From assembly GCF_002813695.1 (NCBI RefSeq), contig NZ_CP017768.1:868001-932000 (forward strand): a stretch of 64,000 bases of DNA. The letters run 5' to 3'. Each line of letters starts with the position of its first letter. Within the stretch, counting starts at the first letter, position 1. A program made the translations under genes and the position numbers. Origin of the DNA: Methanobacterium subterraneum. Lineage in GTDB: Archaea; Methanobacteriota; Methanobacteria; Methanobacteriales; Methanobacteriaceae. Under the pieces are notes generated by a model. That model was not told the DNA's origin. It searched no databases and saw only the letters and a program-made list of their open reading frames with translations. This document shows positions 12,200-23,053 of this stretch, one piece after another.

Positions 12200-13249
12200 A
12201 TGGATTTTAATCGGGTGAAATTACCACGGGAGATCCACAGTGGCCCCGGAGTTATCAATGAAACTGGATCCATTTGCAGGGATTTAAAACTTAAAGGCAG
12301 GGTACTGGTAGCCAGCGGCCCCAGGACAATGAAAATAGCGGGAGAAAAGGTTATTGAGAGTCTGCAGGATCATGATTTTGGTGTGGAGACCATAATCATA
12401 AATAAACCATCCATGGATGCAGTTCATGAAGTTCAGGATCATATGGGAAATATGAATGCGGTCCTGGGTGTTGGTGGAGGTAAAGTAATTGACGTTGCAA
12501 AAATGGCAGCCACCCAGCTGGAAGTTCACTCAGTGAGCATCCCCACTGCAGCTTCCCATGATGGTATCTCATCACCCCGTGCTTCAATCAAAGACCAGGG
12601 TGGAAGTGTTTCCCTGGAGGCCGAACCACCCATGGGAGTTATTGCCGATACCCAGATCATTAGCCAGGCACCATTCCGACTGTTAGCTGCAGGATGTGGA
12701 GATATAATCTCCAACTACACCGCTGTCCTGGACTGGAAATTAGCCCATCGATTATTGAATGAAGATTACAGTGATTCTGCATCGGCTTTATCCTTGGTTA
12801 CTGCCGAAATGCTGATCAAATCTGCTGGTGATATAAAGGAAGGTCTTATTGAAAGTGCAGCCATAGTGGTGAAGGCACTGATATCCAGTGGAATGGCCAT
12901 CAGTATTGCGGGTAACAGCAGACCAGCCAGTGGGGCGGAACATAAATTCAGCCATGCCCTTGATATCATGGCACCAGAATCAGCCCTCCACGGTGAACAG
13001 TGCGGAGTGGGAACTATTATGATGATGTATTTACATGGTGGCGATTGGGAATTCATCCGGGACACCCTTAAAACTATTAAAGCACCAGTAAATGCCAGAG
13101 AGTTAGGAATTGAATCCGAATATATTATCAAAGCACTTATGGAAGCCCATAATATCCGGAAGGAGAGGTATACCATCCTTGGGGATAGGGGGCTTACTGA
13201 AGCTGCCGCCACTAAACTGGCACGTAAAACAGGAGTTATTGACGGATAA
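12200..13249 (+). CDS. egsA: sn-Glycerol-1-phosphate dehydrogenase
   Basis: Reduces dihydroxyacetone phosphate to sn-glycerol-1-phosphate, fixing the archaeal lipid stereochemistry; the key marker that this DNA is archaeal. Motifs: nucleotide-binding [34 protein letters not shown], and metal ligands in the segment [11 protein letters not shown] plus a later His ([10 protein letters not shown]). 349 residues is normal. GGAGATATAC sits before the ATG. Downstream are UPF0179 and rpiA on the same strand. Confidence 0.96.
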   Translation: MDFNRVKLPREIHSGPGVINETGSICRDLKLKGRVLVASGPRTMKIAGEKVIESLQDHDFGVETIIINKPSMDAVHEVQDHMGNMNAVLGVGGGKVIDVAKMAATQLEVHSVSIPTAASHDGISSPRASIKDQGGSVSLEAEPPMGVIADTQIISQAPFRLLAAGCGDIISNYTAVLDWKLAHRLLNEDYSDSASALSLVTAEMLIKSAGDIKEGLIESAAIVVKALISSGMAISIAGNSRPASGAEHKFSHALDIMAPESALHGEQCGVGTIMMMYLHGGDWEFIRDTLKTIKAPVNARELGIESEYIIKALMEAHNIRKERYTILGDRGLTEAAATKLARKTGVIDG

Positions 13250-13360
13250 ATGTTAGAACCAAAATAAAATACACCAAATATTAATATCTAAAACTAAAAT
13301 TAATATCAAGCATATATAATTTAGGGGCCTGGAATTTCAATTCCATGGAGAGGATAAAGA

Positions 13361-13792
13361 ATGATAACCCTCATCGGAAAAAACTTAGCAGAAAGAGGAA
13401 TCAGATTCATGCATTACGGGGCGGCCAGCCAGTGTGAGAAGTGCCGCTTCAAGACAACCTGTATTGAATCCCTGGAAGAGGGTAGAATATACCGGGTTAA
13501 AGAGGTTAAAATCACCGAACATCCCTGCATGATTCACGATGGAGGTAAAGTCAAAGTAGTGGATGTGGACCGAGCAGTGATAAAAGCAGCTATCGATTCT
13601 AAACGTGCCTTTGAAGGTTCCAACATTGTTTTCAATCCCCCTGAATGTGATGAAGATTGTTCTTTGCGTGAATTATGCTTTCCAGAGGGACTTTACCCGG
13701 ATGATAAATGTAAAATCGTAAAAAAAATGGGAAAACCAGTTGATAAGTGTGCTAAGGGACTGAACCTCACCGTGGTAATGTTAAAATATTAA
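13361..13792 (+). CDS. UPF0179 family protein
   Basis: A 143-residue archaeal protein of unknown function with many cysteines: [10 protein letters not shown] near residue 25, C at [17 protein letters not shown] near 95, plus two near the end. The arrangement suggests binding of zinc or an iron-sulfur cluster, but I cannot tell which. UPF0179 is conserved across euryarchaea, often near translation or lipid genes. GGAGAGGAT precedes the ATG. It lies between egsA and rpiA with gaps of about 100 bp, so cotranscription is possible. Confidence 0.88.
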   Translation: MITLIGKNLAERGIRFMHYGAASQCEKCRFKTTCIESLEEGRIYRVKEVKITEHPCMIHDGGKVKVVDVDRAVIKAAIDSKRAFEGSNIVFNPPECDEDCSLRELCFPEGLYPDDKCKIVKKMGKPVDKCAKGLNLTVVMLKY

Positions 13793-13877
13793 ATTTACCT
13801 GAATTAACCATGATTCAAATATATTTATAGTAAAGTATTGAAAGTTAGTAAAATTATTGTTTAAATGGAGATAATTC

Positions 13878-14597
13878 ATGCATCCAAGAAAAGAAGTTGC
13901 CTGGGAAGCTGCCCAGCTAATAGATGATGCTAAAAAGGAAGTAGCCCATGAAGCAGCCATGATGGTCGAAGATGGTCAGGTGCTGGGATTGGGTACAGGA
14001 TCAACCACCCATTATTTCATACAGAACCTGGGAGAAAGAATTCTTACTGAAGAGATTGAAATTATGGGAATACCCACATCCTATCAATCATTTTTCCTGG
14101 CCAAGGAATGTAACATTCCCATAACTACCCTGGATGAACATCTACCGGATCTTGCTGTTGACGGTGCTGATGAAGTAGACCCCAACTTAAACCTGATTAA
14201 GGGTGGGGGAGCAGCCCATACCCTTGAAAAAATTGTGGACTCATCAGCCAGCAAATTCGTGGTCATTGTGGATGAATCAAAAATAGTTAAAGAACTGGGT
14301 GACTTTCCAGTGCCACTAGAAGTCATGCCATCAGCCTACCGGCCAGTTACAGATAAAGTAAAACTTATGGGCGGTGTACCACAGTTAAGAATGGCCCAGA
14401 TGAAAGATGGCCCAGTTATAACTGATAATCACAACTTCGTGGTGGATGTACAGTTTGAAAAGATACCCACCCCCCATGAACTGGAGACAGCCCTTAACAA
14501 CATTCCAGGTGTGGTTGAAAACGGTATATTCACTGATGTTGCTAATAAGGTCCTGGTGGCCACCACTGATGGAGTGAAATCAATTAAAAAACCCTGA
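13878..14597 (+). CDS. rpiA: Ribose-5-phosphate isomerase A
   Basis: Interconverts ribose-5-phosphate and ribulose-5-phosphate, supplying ribose for nucleotides. Motifs: [13 protein letters not shown] (phosphate loop), GIPTSYQS, the catalytic [21 protein letters not shown] and [12 protein letters not shown]. The first 20 residues, rich in Lys and Ala, extend a little beyond typical RpiA starts, but GGAGATAATTC before this ATG supports it. Confidence 0.95.
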   Translation: MHPRKEVAWEAAQLIDDAKKEVAHEAAMMVEDGQVLGLGTGSTTHYFIQNLGERILTEEIEIMGIPTSYQSFFLAKECNIPITTLDEHLPDLAVDGADEVDPNLNLIKGGGAAHTLEKIVDSSASKFVVIVDESKIVKELGDFPVPLEVMPSAYRPVTDKVKLMGGVPQLRMAQMKDGPVITDNHNFVVDVQFEKIPTPHELETALNNIPGVVENGIFTDVANKVLVATTDGVKSIKKP

Positions 14598-14826
14598 TTA
14601 GTATAAATCTAAATACTTGTAAGACAGTTAAAAATGGAAAAATATGGTTTTGACTCCTATTTCTCATCATAAATATTTTTTTATATATTCTTTTTTAGGC
14701 ATAAGTTGGAGAATAATTCATAATTAAACAAATATAAAACTTTATAATTCAATAAAGCATACAATCATAATTAGGGCATATGAACATGAATTCATAACTT
14801 AATCATACCATTTTTTTTTATTAATA

Positions 14827-15138
14827 CTAAAGATATCCCCAGATGACTCCCACCAGAAATGTGGAGAGGTTAGCCACTAAAGATAGGAGCATGGCCATTT
14901 TATAATCAATATTTAGTAAATATTTAAGGAATAATCCCTCAATAATGATCACCAGAACCTCCAACATAATCAGATTAGAGTAGATGTAGAAATAGGTGTA
15001 GGATGCTAAGGGCAAAGTGATTGAATTCACAATAAAAGAGTAAAACAAGAGTTTAAAAGGGTATTTTTTCTTGAAACCCCAGATAACGATAAATTCAATA
15101 AATATGGTTAATATCCAGGCAATAATGAGACTGTACAT
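14827..15138 (-). CDS. Small integral membrane protein, unknown
   Basis: 103 residues with about four hydrophobic helices and a short basic loop after helix one (WGFKKKYPF). No recognised family. It starts 17 bp downstream of the stop of the secreted protein gene on the same strand, so the two are probably one transcription unit and perhaps one complex. Positive charges in the first loop suggest that loop faces the cytoplasm. Confidence 0.65.
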   Translation of the reverse strand: MYSLIIAWILTIFIEFIVIWGFKKKYPFKLLFYSFIVNSITLPLASYTYFYIYSNLIMLEVLVIIIEGLFLKYLLNIDYKMAMLLSLVANLSTFLVGVIWGYL

Positions 15139-15154
15139 TTTTTAGAATATAATA

Positions 15155-15793
15155 TTAACTTGTTTTCCGTCTGATGATGATGAAAACTATAATTCCCAGT
15201 GCTATAATGGGCAATACAATGAAATAAATGTAATAATCCCATGAAGGCCCAGGGGATGTTGGTTCAGGAGTCTGGTTCTGACTCTGGAAAGGTTTTTCAA
15301 CCTTAAGACCGTTATTATAGCCGTAGATGATCTTCTCCTTCTGGATGTCCAGGTTGTTTCCCTGGATGGACTTAATATTGAGGATTATGAGAGCTGTTTC
15401 CAGTGGATTTGCCTCATTTACATTGCCATATGTGCCTTCCAGTTTGAGGCTGGAACGGGCCACCCTACTGTCGTTTTTGAGGAATTCGCTCATCTGGGTT
15501 TCATCCATCTGATCAATCTGCACCTCATTGTACACATTTCTGGGAACAGCGTAGATGGAACAGGTACTTAACTTATAGAAACTAAATTCTGATGAGTTTA
15601 AAACTTCTATAGAGGGATTAGGTGTTCCATGTAATATAAACACGTAATCAGGATAATCCTGGATGTTGGATATTTGATAACTAAAGGGTACGTTCTTTTC
15701 CCCAGGATTGATAACATCGGCTGATGAAATCCCCATAGTGGATAGTAGAATTAACAGTAAAATCAGTATCTTCACAGACTTAGATGGTTTCAT
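15155..15793 (-). CDS. Secreted protein with C-terminal membrane anchor, unknown
   Basis: The N-terminal signal peptide covers residues 1-25 ([18 protein letters not shown]), then about 160 extracellular residues, a Pro/Gln/Ser linker (residues 170-183) and one membrane helix followed by RRKTS on the cytoplasmic side. The ectodomain includes [20 protein letters not shown]. It sits 120 bp downstream of the zinc transporter permease and upstream of a small membrane protein. An accessory role in metal uptake is possible but unproven; I do not recognise the family. Confidence 0.7.
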   Translation of the reverse strand: MKPSKSVKILILLLILLSTMGISSADVINPGEKNVPFSYQISNIQDYPDYVFILHGTPNPSIEVLNSSEFSFYKLSTCSIYAVPRNVYNEVQIDQMDETQMSEFLKNDSRVARSSLKLEGTYGNVNEANPLETALIILNIKSIQGNNLDIQKEKIIYGYNNGLKVEKPFQSQNQTPEPTSPGPSWDYYIYFIVLPIIALGIIVFIIIRRKTS

Positions 15794-15913
15794 GAAAATA
15801 TTTATGGCATCTTTTATTATTTCTTTTTTTCTTGTACTGAAATTTCATTGATTTTTAGAAGTATCAGAAAAATTCGTTTCACTGAACCTGTAATTTCTGA
15901 TACTTTGTATCCA

Positions 15914-16717
15914 TTAATCCATTAATTTTTGGATTATTGATGAAACAAAGAATCCCAATCCCAGAACCAGGACGATGGTTGCCCCCGAAGCAAGGTTGAA
16001 GAGATAGGATATGTAAAGCCCACCCGTGGTGAGTATCATTCCCAGTATAACTGATATGATCATCATCCGCCCCAGATGGTAGGTGTACTGTTTGGTAATG
16101 GCTGCGGGGATGGTTAAAAGGGCAATAACCAGGATCACACCCACCACCTTAATCATCACCACCACTGAAAGAGCCACCAGAGATAACAGGATGAGGTAAA
16201 TTGCAGTGGTGTGCATTCCCATGACCTGGCTGAACTCCTCATCAAAGGATATTCCCTGGAATTCTCTTCGAAGTAGATAGACCAGGGTTATGATTATAAT
16301 ATCCAGGATGAACATGATCACCAGATCACTGGTGGGTACGGTGAGTATGCTTCCAAAGAGATAACTCATGAGATCAGGAACATACCCAGGGGTCAGGTTT
16401 ATGAAAATGATACCTATGGCCATTCCCAGACTCCAGAGGATCCCGATGGCAGTATCTTCGCTAACTTTAACCTTTTTACTGGTTAACCCCATGAGGAGGG
16501 CCGATGCTATGCTGAAAGGTATTGCAGCCAGTATGGGGTTAACACCCAGGAAGTATCCCAGCCCTATTCCCCCAAAGGCTGCGTGGGATATCCCACCACT
16601 GATGAAGACTATGCGTTTGACAACCACGTAGGTCCCCACCAACCCACAGGCCACACTAACCAGAACAGCGGCCAGGAAGGCATTCTGCATGAAAGTGTAT
16701 TGGAGAATTCCAGTCAC
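15914..16717 (-). CDS. znuB: Zinc/manganese-type ABC transporter permease
   Basis: An ABC-3 family permease with about eight to nine membrane helices. Family motifs are [21 protein letters not shown] and a downstream [17 protein letters not shown] segment. It forms the channel of a metal importer with the ATPase and binding protein encoded just upstream. The frame has ATG at 16726, but GGAG abuts it; the GTG at 16717 is five bases from GGAGATGA, so I chose that start. Metal specificity (Zn, Mn or Fe) cannot be fixed from the permease. Confidence 0.9.
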   Translation of the reverse strand: MTGILQYTFMQNAFLAAVLVSVACGLVGTYVVVKRIVFISGGISHAAFGGIGLGYFLGVNPILAAIPFSIASALLMGLTSKKVKVSEDTAIGILWSLGMAIGIIFINLTPGYVPDLMSYLFGSILTVPTSDLVIMFILDIIIITLVYLLRREFQGISFDEEFSQVMGMHTTAIYLILLSLVALSVVVMIKVVGVILVIALLTIPAAITKQYTYHLGRMMIISVILGMILTTGGLYISYLFNLASGATIVLVLGLGFFVSSIIQKLMD

Positions 16718-16875
16718 TTTTATCATCTCCTAAGGTCCGGTATCAATAATCAGATTGGATAACGTAAACAAATCATTTTTATGAGATTTAACATAAATCT
16801 TTGAGAGATCGGATAAATTATTCTAGTGTTACGAATGGATACTAATACTCATTGAATTTTTTTTTAAATGGCGAT

Positions 16876-17622
16876 TTAATGTTTTTTCAATATCCTGTGG
16901 GGTATCCCATGACTTATATACCCAATTGGACATTTATACACTGCTTGGAGACCTTCCTCTGAGTCTTCCACTGGCCCGTGGTAGTACAATTTCTGGTTCA
17001 AACAGGCAATGTTTTCCACTTGGGTGGAAACTGCCCCCACATCGTGGCTAATCAATACTATGGCCATCCTACTCTTTAGTTGAGATAATAGCTTATAGAA
17101 TGAATTCTGCATTTCCGGGTCTATGCTGGCCATGGGTTCATCCAGTAAGAGTAATTTAGGTTCCCGAACCAGGGCCCGGGCAATGAAAACCCGCTGGATC
17201 TGGCCACCGGAAAGCTGGCTCATCTGACGATCCTGGTATTTTAACATTCCCACTTCTTCCAGGGCTTCTAAAACCAGGTTCCGGTCTTCATCAGTAAAAC
17301 CCTTGAAGATTCCATGGTATCTTCCAGATAATGTGGTGTCGAAGACATTTATGGGAAAATCTGGGTCGAATGATACATGTTGAGGGAGGTAGCCCACTGG
17401 ATTATGGGGGTTTCCAGGTTTGTTTCCGAATACCTTAACTCGGCCCTGATCTGGTTTTAGCAATCCCAGAATAACTTTCAGGAGGGTACTCTTACCACCC
17501 CCATTGGGACCTATTATGGCTAAAAAATCATCAACCTCAATGGTAAGATCAATATCCTTAAGAACTGGTTGTTTGTTGATTGTTAAGGATACATTTTCTA
17601 GTTCAACAGCTTTAAGAACCAT
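16876..17622 (-). CDS. znuC: Metal ABC transporter ATP-binding protein
   Basis: Powers metal import. Walker A is [18 protein letters not shown], the Q-loop follows in [10 protein letters not shown], the signature is [15 protein letters not shown], and Walker B is [12 protein letters not shown] with the switch His in LISHDVG. The C-terminus ends RILKKH. The frame opens at 17637, but GGGGGT immediately after that codon is spaced correctly for the ATG at 17622 ([12 protein letters not shown]), which I chose. Order on the minus strand is binding protein, ATPase, permease. Confidence 0.93.
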   Translation of the reverse strand: MVLKAVELENVSLTINKQPVLKDIDLTIEVDDFLAIIGPNGGGKSTLLKVILGLLKPDQGRVKVFGNKPGNPHNPVGYLPQHVSFDPDFPINVFDTTLSGRYHGIFKGFTDEDRNLVLEALEEVGMLKYQDRQMSQLSGGQIQRVFIARALVREPKLLLLDEPMASIDPEMQNSFYKLLSQLKSRMAIVLISHDVGAVSTQVENIACLNQKLYYHGPVEDSEEGLQAVYKCPIGYISHGIPHRILKKH

Positions 17623-17693
17623 TCTATCTACCCCCATATCTGTTAATGAACCCTAATCTGAAGTAATTTACTTACTTTCATGGTATTATCATT

Positions 17694-18578
17694 TTAAGTA
17701 ACTGCAAACGCTTCAACAACTTTTTGCATATTTTTAAGGTAATCATTGCTAAGAGGGTCTACTACCACCACTTTACCATCAATTTCATTGGCTATAACCT
17801 TGGCATTGCTGGTGGAGAACTCCGGGGAGACAAATATAACCTTAATGTTTTCCCTACGGGCTGTGTCCACCAGACTGGCTAGGGCTTGTGGTGTTGGTTC
17901 TTTTCCATCCTGTTGGATGGATATCTGATGTAGATTATAATCCTTGCAGAAATAGGCCCATGCAGGATGGTAAACCATTATTTTTGTATTATTTTTTCCT
18001 GATAATCTTTGGGTGATATTTTTATCCAGCTCATCCAATTCTTTGAAGTAATCATCACGGTTTTTAGTGAAATAGTCCTTATTTTCCGGATCAGCCCGTA
18101 CCAGGCTCTGGTAAATGTTTTCCACCATGACTTTGGCATTGCGTGGTGAAACCCATACATGGGGGTCGCTGCCTTCTTCTGATTCAGCGGTGTTGGGAAT
18201 GAGCTGTATCCCGGTGGAAGAGTTAACTAGCTTCAATTGAGGGTTCATGCTGGTGAGCTTCCCCATCCAGGAGAGTTCGAATTCCACACCTGATCCTACC
18301 TGGAAGTATATCTGGGCTTCCTGAATCTGTTTCATCTGGTTAGGGAGTGGTTCGTAGGTGTGGGGGTCTGCACCGGGTGGTACCATCACCGTTACATTAA
18401 CTAGGTCTCCACCCACACGTTTAACAAACTCCTCTTGAGGTCCTACTGTTACCACAACCCCTATTTTTCCATCCCGGGATCCGGTGTTGTTTCCAGGGGA
18501 AGTGTAAAGATAGGTTACAGTTAATATAATTAGAATTAGTATGAATCCTGAAATTATGATAATTTTTTTTCTTTCCAT
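17694..18578 (-). CDS. znuA: Metal ABC transporter substrate-binding protein (ZnuA-like)
   Basis: Cluster A-I binding protein anchored outside the membrane by an N-terminal hydrophobic segment (residues 5-25). Metal ligands are recognisable: His in [11 protein letters not shown], His in DPHVWVSP or MVYHPAW, and acidic residues in SPEFSTS and [10 protein letters not shown]. There is no long His-rich loop of the bacterial ZnuA kind, so Mn or Fe is not excluded. It is divergent from a NikR-like regulator; a perfect inverted repeat in the gap is a candidate operator. Confidence 0.9.
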   Translation of the reverse strand: MERKKIIIISGFILILIILTVTYLYTSPGNNTGSRDGKIGVVVTVGPQEEFVKRVGGDLVNVTVMVPPGADPHTYEPLPNQMKQIQEAQIYFQVGSGVEFELSWMGKLTSMNPQLKLVNSSTGIQLIPNTAESEEGSDPHVWVSPRNAKVMVENIYQSLVRADPENKDYFTKNRDDYFKELDELDKNITQRLSGKNNTKIMVYHPAWAYFCKDYNLHQISIQQDGKEPTPQALASLVDTARRENIKVIFVSPEFSTSNAKVIANEIDGKVVVVDPLSNDYLKNMQKVVEAFAVT

Positions 18579-18623
18579 TAAGTGGCACCGGAAATGGGTT
18601 TTTATTAACCTTATATTTTTTTA

Positions 18624-18656
18624 TTAATATTTATAAATTTTATTAATAAATATTAA
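18624..18656. promoter_or_regulatory. Perfect inverted repeat, candidate operator
   Basis: TTAATATTTAT (18624-18634) and ATAAATATTAA (18646-18656) are exact reverse complements separated by 11 bp, giving a centre-to-centre distance of two helical turns. It lies in the divergent gap between znuA and the ribbon-helix-helix regulator, next to the TATA-like box TTTTTATAT at 18660-18668. Such geometry suits a dimeric or tetrameric metalloregulator. AT-rich composition raises the chance level, so this is a candidate. Confidence 0.5.
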
Positions 18657-18692
18657 CAAGGTTTTTATATGATTTTATTAATATTAGGGGAC

Positions 18693-19085
18693 ATGGCCAT
18701 AATTAGCGTGTCCCTAAATGAAAAACTTCTCCAAGAAATCGATGCCCTTAAAGAAGAAGTTGGTTTTTCTGGTCGTTCAGAAGTATTTCGAGCCAGCACG
18801 CGCCTTTTAATTGCAGATAATGAGGAGAAAAATAAGTTAGAAGGTTATATCAATTCCATCCTAATTTTGATCCATCCTAAAAAATCTGAAGATAAGGTAA
18901 CCCAGATTAAACACAACTTTGAGGACATTATCAACACCCAGATACACAGCCACCTTCAAGAGAATCAGTGCCTGGAACTATTTATCCTAGAAGGGGATGC
19001 TGGTAGGATGAGGGAACTTTCCCGCCTTTTAAACCGTAACATCAAGTTTTTATATTCCAAACTGGTCCCCTTACCTCAGGAATAA
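18693..19085 (+). CDS. NikR/CopG-type ribbon-helix-helix metalloregulator
   Basis: The N-terminus [20 protein letters not shown] followed by [17 protein letters not shown] is a ribbon-helix-helix DNA-binding domain; the second half resembles the ACT-like metal-binding domain of NikR, with [18 protein letters not shown] containing His and Cys that could bind metal. Divergent from the zinc-type transporter, so it probably represses it in response to metal (inference). I start at 18693: a TATA-like box at about 18660-18668 puts transcription near 18690, so the longer frame from 18669 would lie inside the promoter and the mRNA may be leaderless. Confidence 0.82.
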   Translation: MAIISVSLNEKLLQEIDALKEEVGFSGRSEVFRASTRLLIADNEEKNKLEGYINSILILIHPKKSEDKVTQIKHNFEDIINTQIHSHLQENQCLELFILEGDAGRMRELSRLLNRNIKFLYSKLVPLPQE

Positions 19086-19195
19086 AAAAAAAAGTAGTTT
19101 TTATTGATTAAAATAAAATTGAATAGTACTTACTTTATATTCTTAATTTTGAATATTTCTTATTTAAATAAAATAAGTAAAAGAGATGATAATCT

Positions 19196-21316
19196 TTACT
19201 CACTCTTTAAAAGGTTAATTAAATCTTCAGGAGTATTTACCGGAGCTTGACATGTTCCATTACCACAAACATATGCCGTGGCTGACTGGTTAAGAAGGGT
19301 TTTATCCTCCAATGAGGGGATAATCTCCTTAATAATATTATCATCAGTTGATTTGAAGATTAACACAACATTTGGTAGGTACTCCTTTCTCAAGGCCTCT
19401 ATGAATGCATTAGTATCTGGTTTGTTCTTTTCCCCCAGGATGGTTATTTCAAAGGAAGGACTACGTTTGAGGTAGACCGCTGAAAGGAACATTGTGAATG
19501 CTGAGGGGGATTGCTCGATTAATGGAGAGAAATAGTTTTCAAGTGCCTGGGACACCTCCCGGAACTGGAGGTCACCAGTTAGGAGGTATAATTTTTCCAG
19601 GTTCATCATCATAACAGAATTTCCTGAGGGTAATGCAGTGTCATAGGCCTCTTTTTGCCTTACCAGCACCTGGTGACCATCATCAGGGGTGAAGTAGAAC
19701 CCTCCCTTATCAGAGTCCCAGAAATGTTCCATCAGGGTGTGGTTGAATTGGAGGGCAGTTTTAAGGTATTGTGCCTTGAAAGTGGCCTGATAAAGTTCCA
19801 ATAATCCCCAAATAAGATAGGCATAGTCATCTAGGTTACCATCCACTGCTGCATCATTGTCACGCCAGCGGTGGAGTAATCTTCCCTGCCGGTTGAGTCT
19901 GGTCATGATGAAGTTCACTGCTTCTCCAGCAGCCAATAAATAATCTTCTCGGTTAAATATTTTACCTGCCAGGGCCAAGGCAGCTATAATAAGGCCATTC
20001 CAGTCTGTTAAAATTTTATCATCCTTATGAGGGTGTACTCGTGACTGGCGAACCTTGTAGAGTGTTTCCCTTGCACTTTCTGCCTTCCACCATAGTTGCT
20101 CAGGGGTTATTCCTGTTTTTTCGGAAAGTTCATCCCAGGTTTGGGTTCGGTGTAGGATGTTTTTACCAGTTGCAGTCCGGGTGGCCTCATCTAGGAAGTT
20201 CCCGTCCGGGGTGATGGAGTAAACACTGGAGAGGAGTTCTCCCTCATCAGGACCTAAGATATTCATTATTTCATTCTGGGTCCACAGGTAAAATTTACCT
20301 TCCTCCCCTTCACTATCAGCATCCTCTGCAGAGTAGAAACCGCCTTCTGATGATTTCATATCCCTTAGGAGATATTCCAGAACTTCTTCTGCCTTTTCCC
20401 TGTACGGGATTTTTCCAGTGGCCTGGTAGGTCTCGGTGTAGGTAATAACCAGGAGGGCCTGGTCGTATAACATTTTTTCAAAGTGGGGGAGTATCCATTG
20501 GCGGTCCACACTGTAGCGGTGGAAACCGAATCCAACATGATCGTATATGCCTCCTTTTCCCATGGCTTCCAGGGTTTTTTCTACCATGGAAAGTGCTTCG
20601 GCCTCATGGGTTTGTTTCCAGTACCTGAGGAGGAAGAGCAGGTGGTGTGGTGTTGGGAATTTCTGGTTATTACCGAAACCAGCGTATTCCTGGTCAAAGT
20701 TTTCAAGGAGTGAATTGTAGTTTTGTTCCAGTATTCCCTCTGAAAGCATCCTTGATTTATCAGAAGATCCTTTATGACCATGTGATATTTGTTTTAGTGA
20801 TATGGTCAGGTCTTCTGCTGATTTTAGGAGGTTTTCTCTTTTATTTTCCCATAGATCACGTACATTCAGGATCAGATCTCTGAGGCCAGTTCCCCGGGGT
20901 CCGGTGTCCTTGGGGAAGTAAGTTCCAGCAAAGAATGGTTTCTGGTCAGGGGTCATGATGATGGTAAGGGGCCAACCCCCTGTTCCAGTGACCATCTGAC
21001 AAACCATCATGTATACACTGTCAATGTCTGGTCTCTCCTCCCGGTCCACCTTAACCGGTACAAAGACCTGGTTAATGAGCTGACCTATTTCCAGATCCTG
21101 GAAGGACTCCTGGGCCATGACATGGCACCAGTGACAGGTGGAGTAACCAATTGAGAGGAATATGGGTTTGTTCTCATTTCTGGCTTTTTCAAATGCCTCA
21201 TCACTCCAGGGGTACCAGTCTACAGGGTTGTACCTGTGCTGGAGGAGGTAAGGACTTTTTTCATCTTTAAGGTGGTTAAGGGTATTTCCAGATTCTGGGG
21301 AGGGATCTTCAGACAT
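19196..21316 (-). CDS. Thioredoxin-domain protein, DUF255/YyaL family
   Basis: 706 residues. N-terminal thioredoxin-like domain: [17 protein letters not shown], then STCHWCHVM with a CxxC at residues 61 and 64, and [20 protein letters not shown]. The rest is an (alpha/alpha)6-barrel resembling N-acylglucosamine epimerases and glycosidases. Homologues occur from archaea to human SPATA20; the biochemical role is not settled. No signal peptide. Possible ribosome binding site GGCGAT. It ends convergent with the metalloregulator. Confidence 0.92.
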   Translation of the reverse strand: MSEDPSPESGNTLNHLKDEKSPYLLQHRYNPVDWYPWSDEAFEKARNENKPIFLSIGYSTCHWCHVMAQESFQDLEIGQLINQVFVPVKVDREERPDIDSVYMMVCQMVTGTGGWPLTIIMTPDQKPFFAGTYFPKDTGPRGTGLRDLILNVRDLWENKRENLLKSAEDLTISLKQISHGHKGSSDKSRMLSEGILEQNYNSLLENFDQEYAGFGNNQKFPTPHHLLFLLRYWKQTHEAEALSMVEKTLEAMGKGGIYDHVGFGFHRYSVDRQWILPHFEKMLYDQALLVITYTETYQATGKIPYREKAEEVLEYLLRDMKSSEGGFYSAEDADSEGEEGKFYLWTQNEIMNILGPDEGELLSSVYSITPDGNFLDEATRTATGKNILHRTQTWDELSEKTGITPEQLWWKAESARETLYKVRQSRVHPHKDDKILTDWNGLIIAALALAGKIFNREDYLLAAGEAVNFIMTRLNRQGRLLHRWRDNDAAVDGNLDDYAYLIWGLLELYQATFKAQYLKTALQFNHTLMEHFWDSDKGGFYFTPDDGHQVLVRQKEAYDTALPSGNSVMMMNLEKLYLLTGDLQFREVSQALENYFSPLIEQSPSAFTMFLSAVYLKRSPSFEITILGEKNKPDTNAFIEALRKEYLPNVVLIFKSTDDNIIKEIIPSLEDKTLLNQSATAYVCGNGTCQAPVNTPEDLINLLKSE

Positions 21317-21419
21317 TTTTATCGCCGATTCACATTTTTAAGGAATTTTCTGTTTCACACTATGGGTGTTTTCCTAAAACATTAGCCACTAATTTCTAAA
21401 CATAACCAATAAAACACTT

Positions 21420-21608
<189 letters not shown>

Positions 21609-22180
21609 ATTTTTTTTACCTCCAAAAAATCTTTAATTTAGAGTATGTTTCTACAGAATCATAAATTTATTTAATATTATTTGAAAAAACATAAAATTAC
21701 CACTAAATAAATTTACCACTAATCTTTCACAAGGGAAAAATTTCAAAAACTTACCAATCTGGATATTGTAGTATATATCTAACAGTGTATTTTAGGACCA
21801 TTTGGAGGTATTCAAAAAGTTATAGATAAGTATTATCCTTGTATTCCATGGGGATCAATATTTTTAATACATTGCCATAAATTAGATAAGTATTGTAGTA
21901 TTAATATAACATGTTATATTAGTACAACAAAGATTATTAATCATCCATAAAATTAGAATTTAAACTCATTCATCCATTAAAAAATAAAATAACTTTATTT
22001 GAGAATTTACTTCAATGATTCTAGACTCTTAAAATAACTGGATTATCCCAGTATAATAATTCCTCAAATATAATTTAAATAAATAGTAGGGATAGATGAT
22101 TATAAGATAAAATGCATATTTTATTTAAGGTTACAGAGATTTTATTTGGATATTAACCATCAACTTCCGAGGAGGGTTCC
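21609..22180. other. 572-bp AT-rich intergenic region
   Basis: No gene is supported. It holds a 28-bp near-perfect palindrome (listed separately) and two copies of TAGATAAGTATT at 21823-21834 and 21883-21894, 60 bp apart. It separates the divergent tautomerase and coiled-coil genes and so contains both promoters. Confidence 0.5.
21898..21925. promoter_or_regulatory. 28-bp near-perfect palindrome, candidate operator
   Basis: The central 20 bp TAATATAACATGTTATATTA (21902-21921) is a perfect palindrome, extended by GTA/TAC arms with one mismatch. The second TAGATAAGTATT copy ends four bases before it. Length and symmetry suggest a binding site for a dimeric regulator acting on the coiled-coil or tautomerase gene. 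No regulator gene is adjacent. Confidence 0.45.
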
Positions 22181-22594
22181 ATGAAAGATAATCCAGTAAA
22201 GGAAACAGAATCAATTGAGGCTAATAGGCGGATTAAAGAGTTAGAGGCAGCGTTAGCTAAAAAAGAATCTGAAATCGATTTTTTGAAGGATAAAATCAAC
22301 ACCAATCAGGATATCATCCTGGATGTGATTGATGAAAAAAAACTGCTTAAAAAACAGATCGAAGAGTACGAACGCAAAGAACTGGATATGAAACTCAACA
22401 ATTACATGGAACTCCAGCGTAAACATCACAAAGTTGAACACCGCCTATTTGTAACCAAAAACCTCCTGGATGAAGCTCACAAAAAACTGGAATTTCATGC
22501 AAAGGTAATTGAGGATCTGGAAAATCGGGGGTTTACTGATTTCATCCTGGGTAGACACCCTGATAGTTACCGAGATTATAAAAAAAGGTGCTGA
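22181..22594 (+). CDS. Coiled-coil protein, unknown function
   Basis: 137 residues, almost wholly charged alpha-helix: heptad-like stretches from residue 10 to 110 ([20 protein letters not shown], then [18 protein letters not shown]), ending [18 protein letters not shown]. No membrane segment or enzyme motif. GAGGAGGG precedes the ATG. A DNA-binding or structural role is possible but not shown. The C-terminal segment [14 protein letters not shown] looks like a conserved docking motif. Confidence 0.72.
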   Translation: MKDNPVKETESIEANRRIKELEAALAKKESEIDFLKDKINTNQDIILDVIDEKKLLKKQIEEYERKELDMKLNNYMELQRKHHKVEHRLFVTKNLLDEAHKKLEFHAKVIEDLENRGFTDFILGRHPDSYRDYKKRC

Positions 22595-23053
22595 TTAATT
22601 TTCATAACTACGATTCTCTTAAGTGTTAAGATTAAAAAAAAATAATATCCGAAGATAGTGTGATAAAATATTTACTTAGGATAAATTTTCACTTATATGG
22701 GGATGGAAAAAATAAAAAAATGTAGAAAACGGTGTAAAATGATCCAACTATATATCCCAAAACACCTAAATATAGAGTCACTAACATTTTTGTGTTATGG
22801 ATATACAAAATAATTTTTTCATAAAAATTCTATTAAAATGATATAACTTTACTTCGTTAAACGTTAATATTGCGAAGTACTTTTTTTAGATCTTGTATCC
22901 TCAATTAATCCATCCCACAACTGCAATAAATATTATTTATCCATGATAAATTATTATAGTTCTTAGAGGTACTTTTCATTATTATAACTTTCCAATTTCT
23001 TTCCAATAGTAATTAATAACTTATAGTACAACTAATGAAAATTGGTAGTTACC
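22595..23053. other. 459-bp intergenic region upstream of PAS sensor
   Basis: No credible gene; one frame from 22699 encodes a short Lys-rich peptide but looks like chance. A terminator-like hairpin lies at 22850-22887. Beyond it, AT-rich DNA must carry the promoter of the PAS protein. Confidence 0.4.
22850..22887 (+). terminator. Hairpin with T-run
   Basis: TACTTCG (22850-22856) pairs with CGAAGTA (22873-22879), followed by CTTTTTTT. The pattern suits termination of a transcript from the left, possibly the coiled-coil gene with a 250-nt 3' UTR or an unannotated small RNA. Confidence 0.45.

Noticed and set aside
22699..22815. 38-residue Lys/Arg-rich ORF
   Set aside because: Composition follows AT-rich background and no clean initiation signal.
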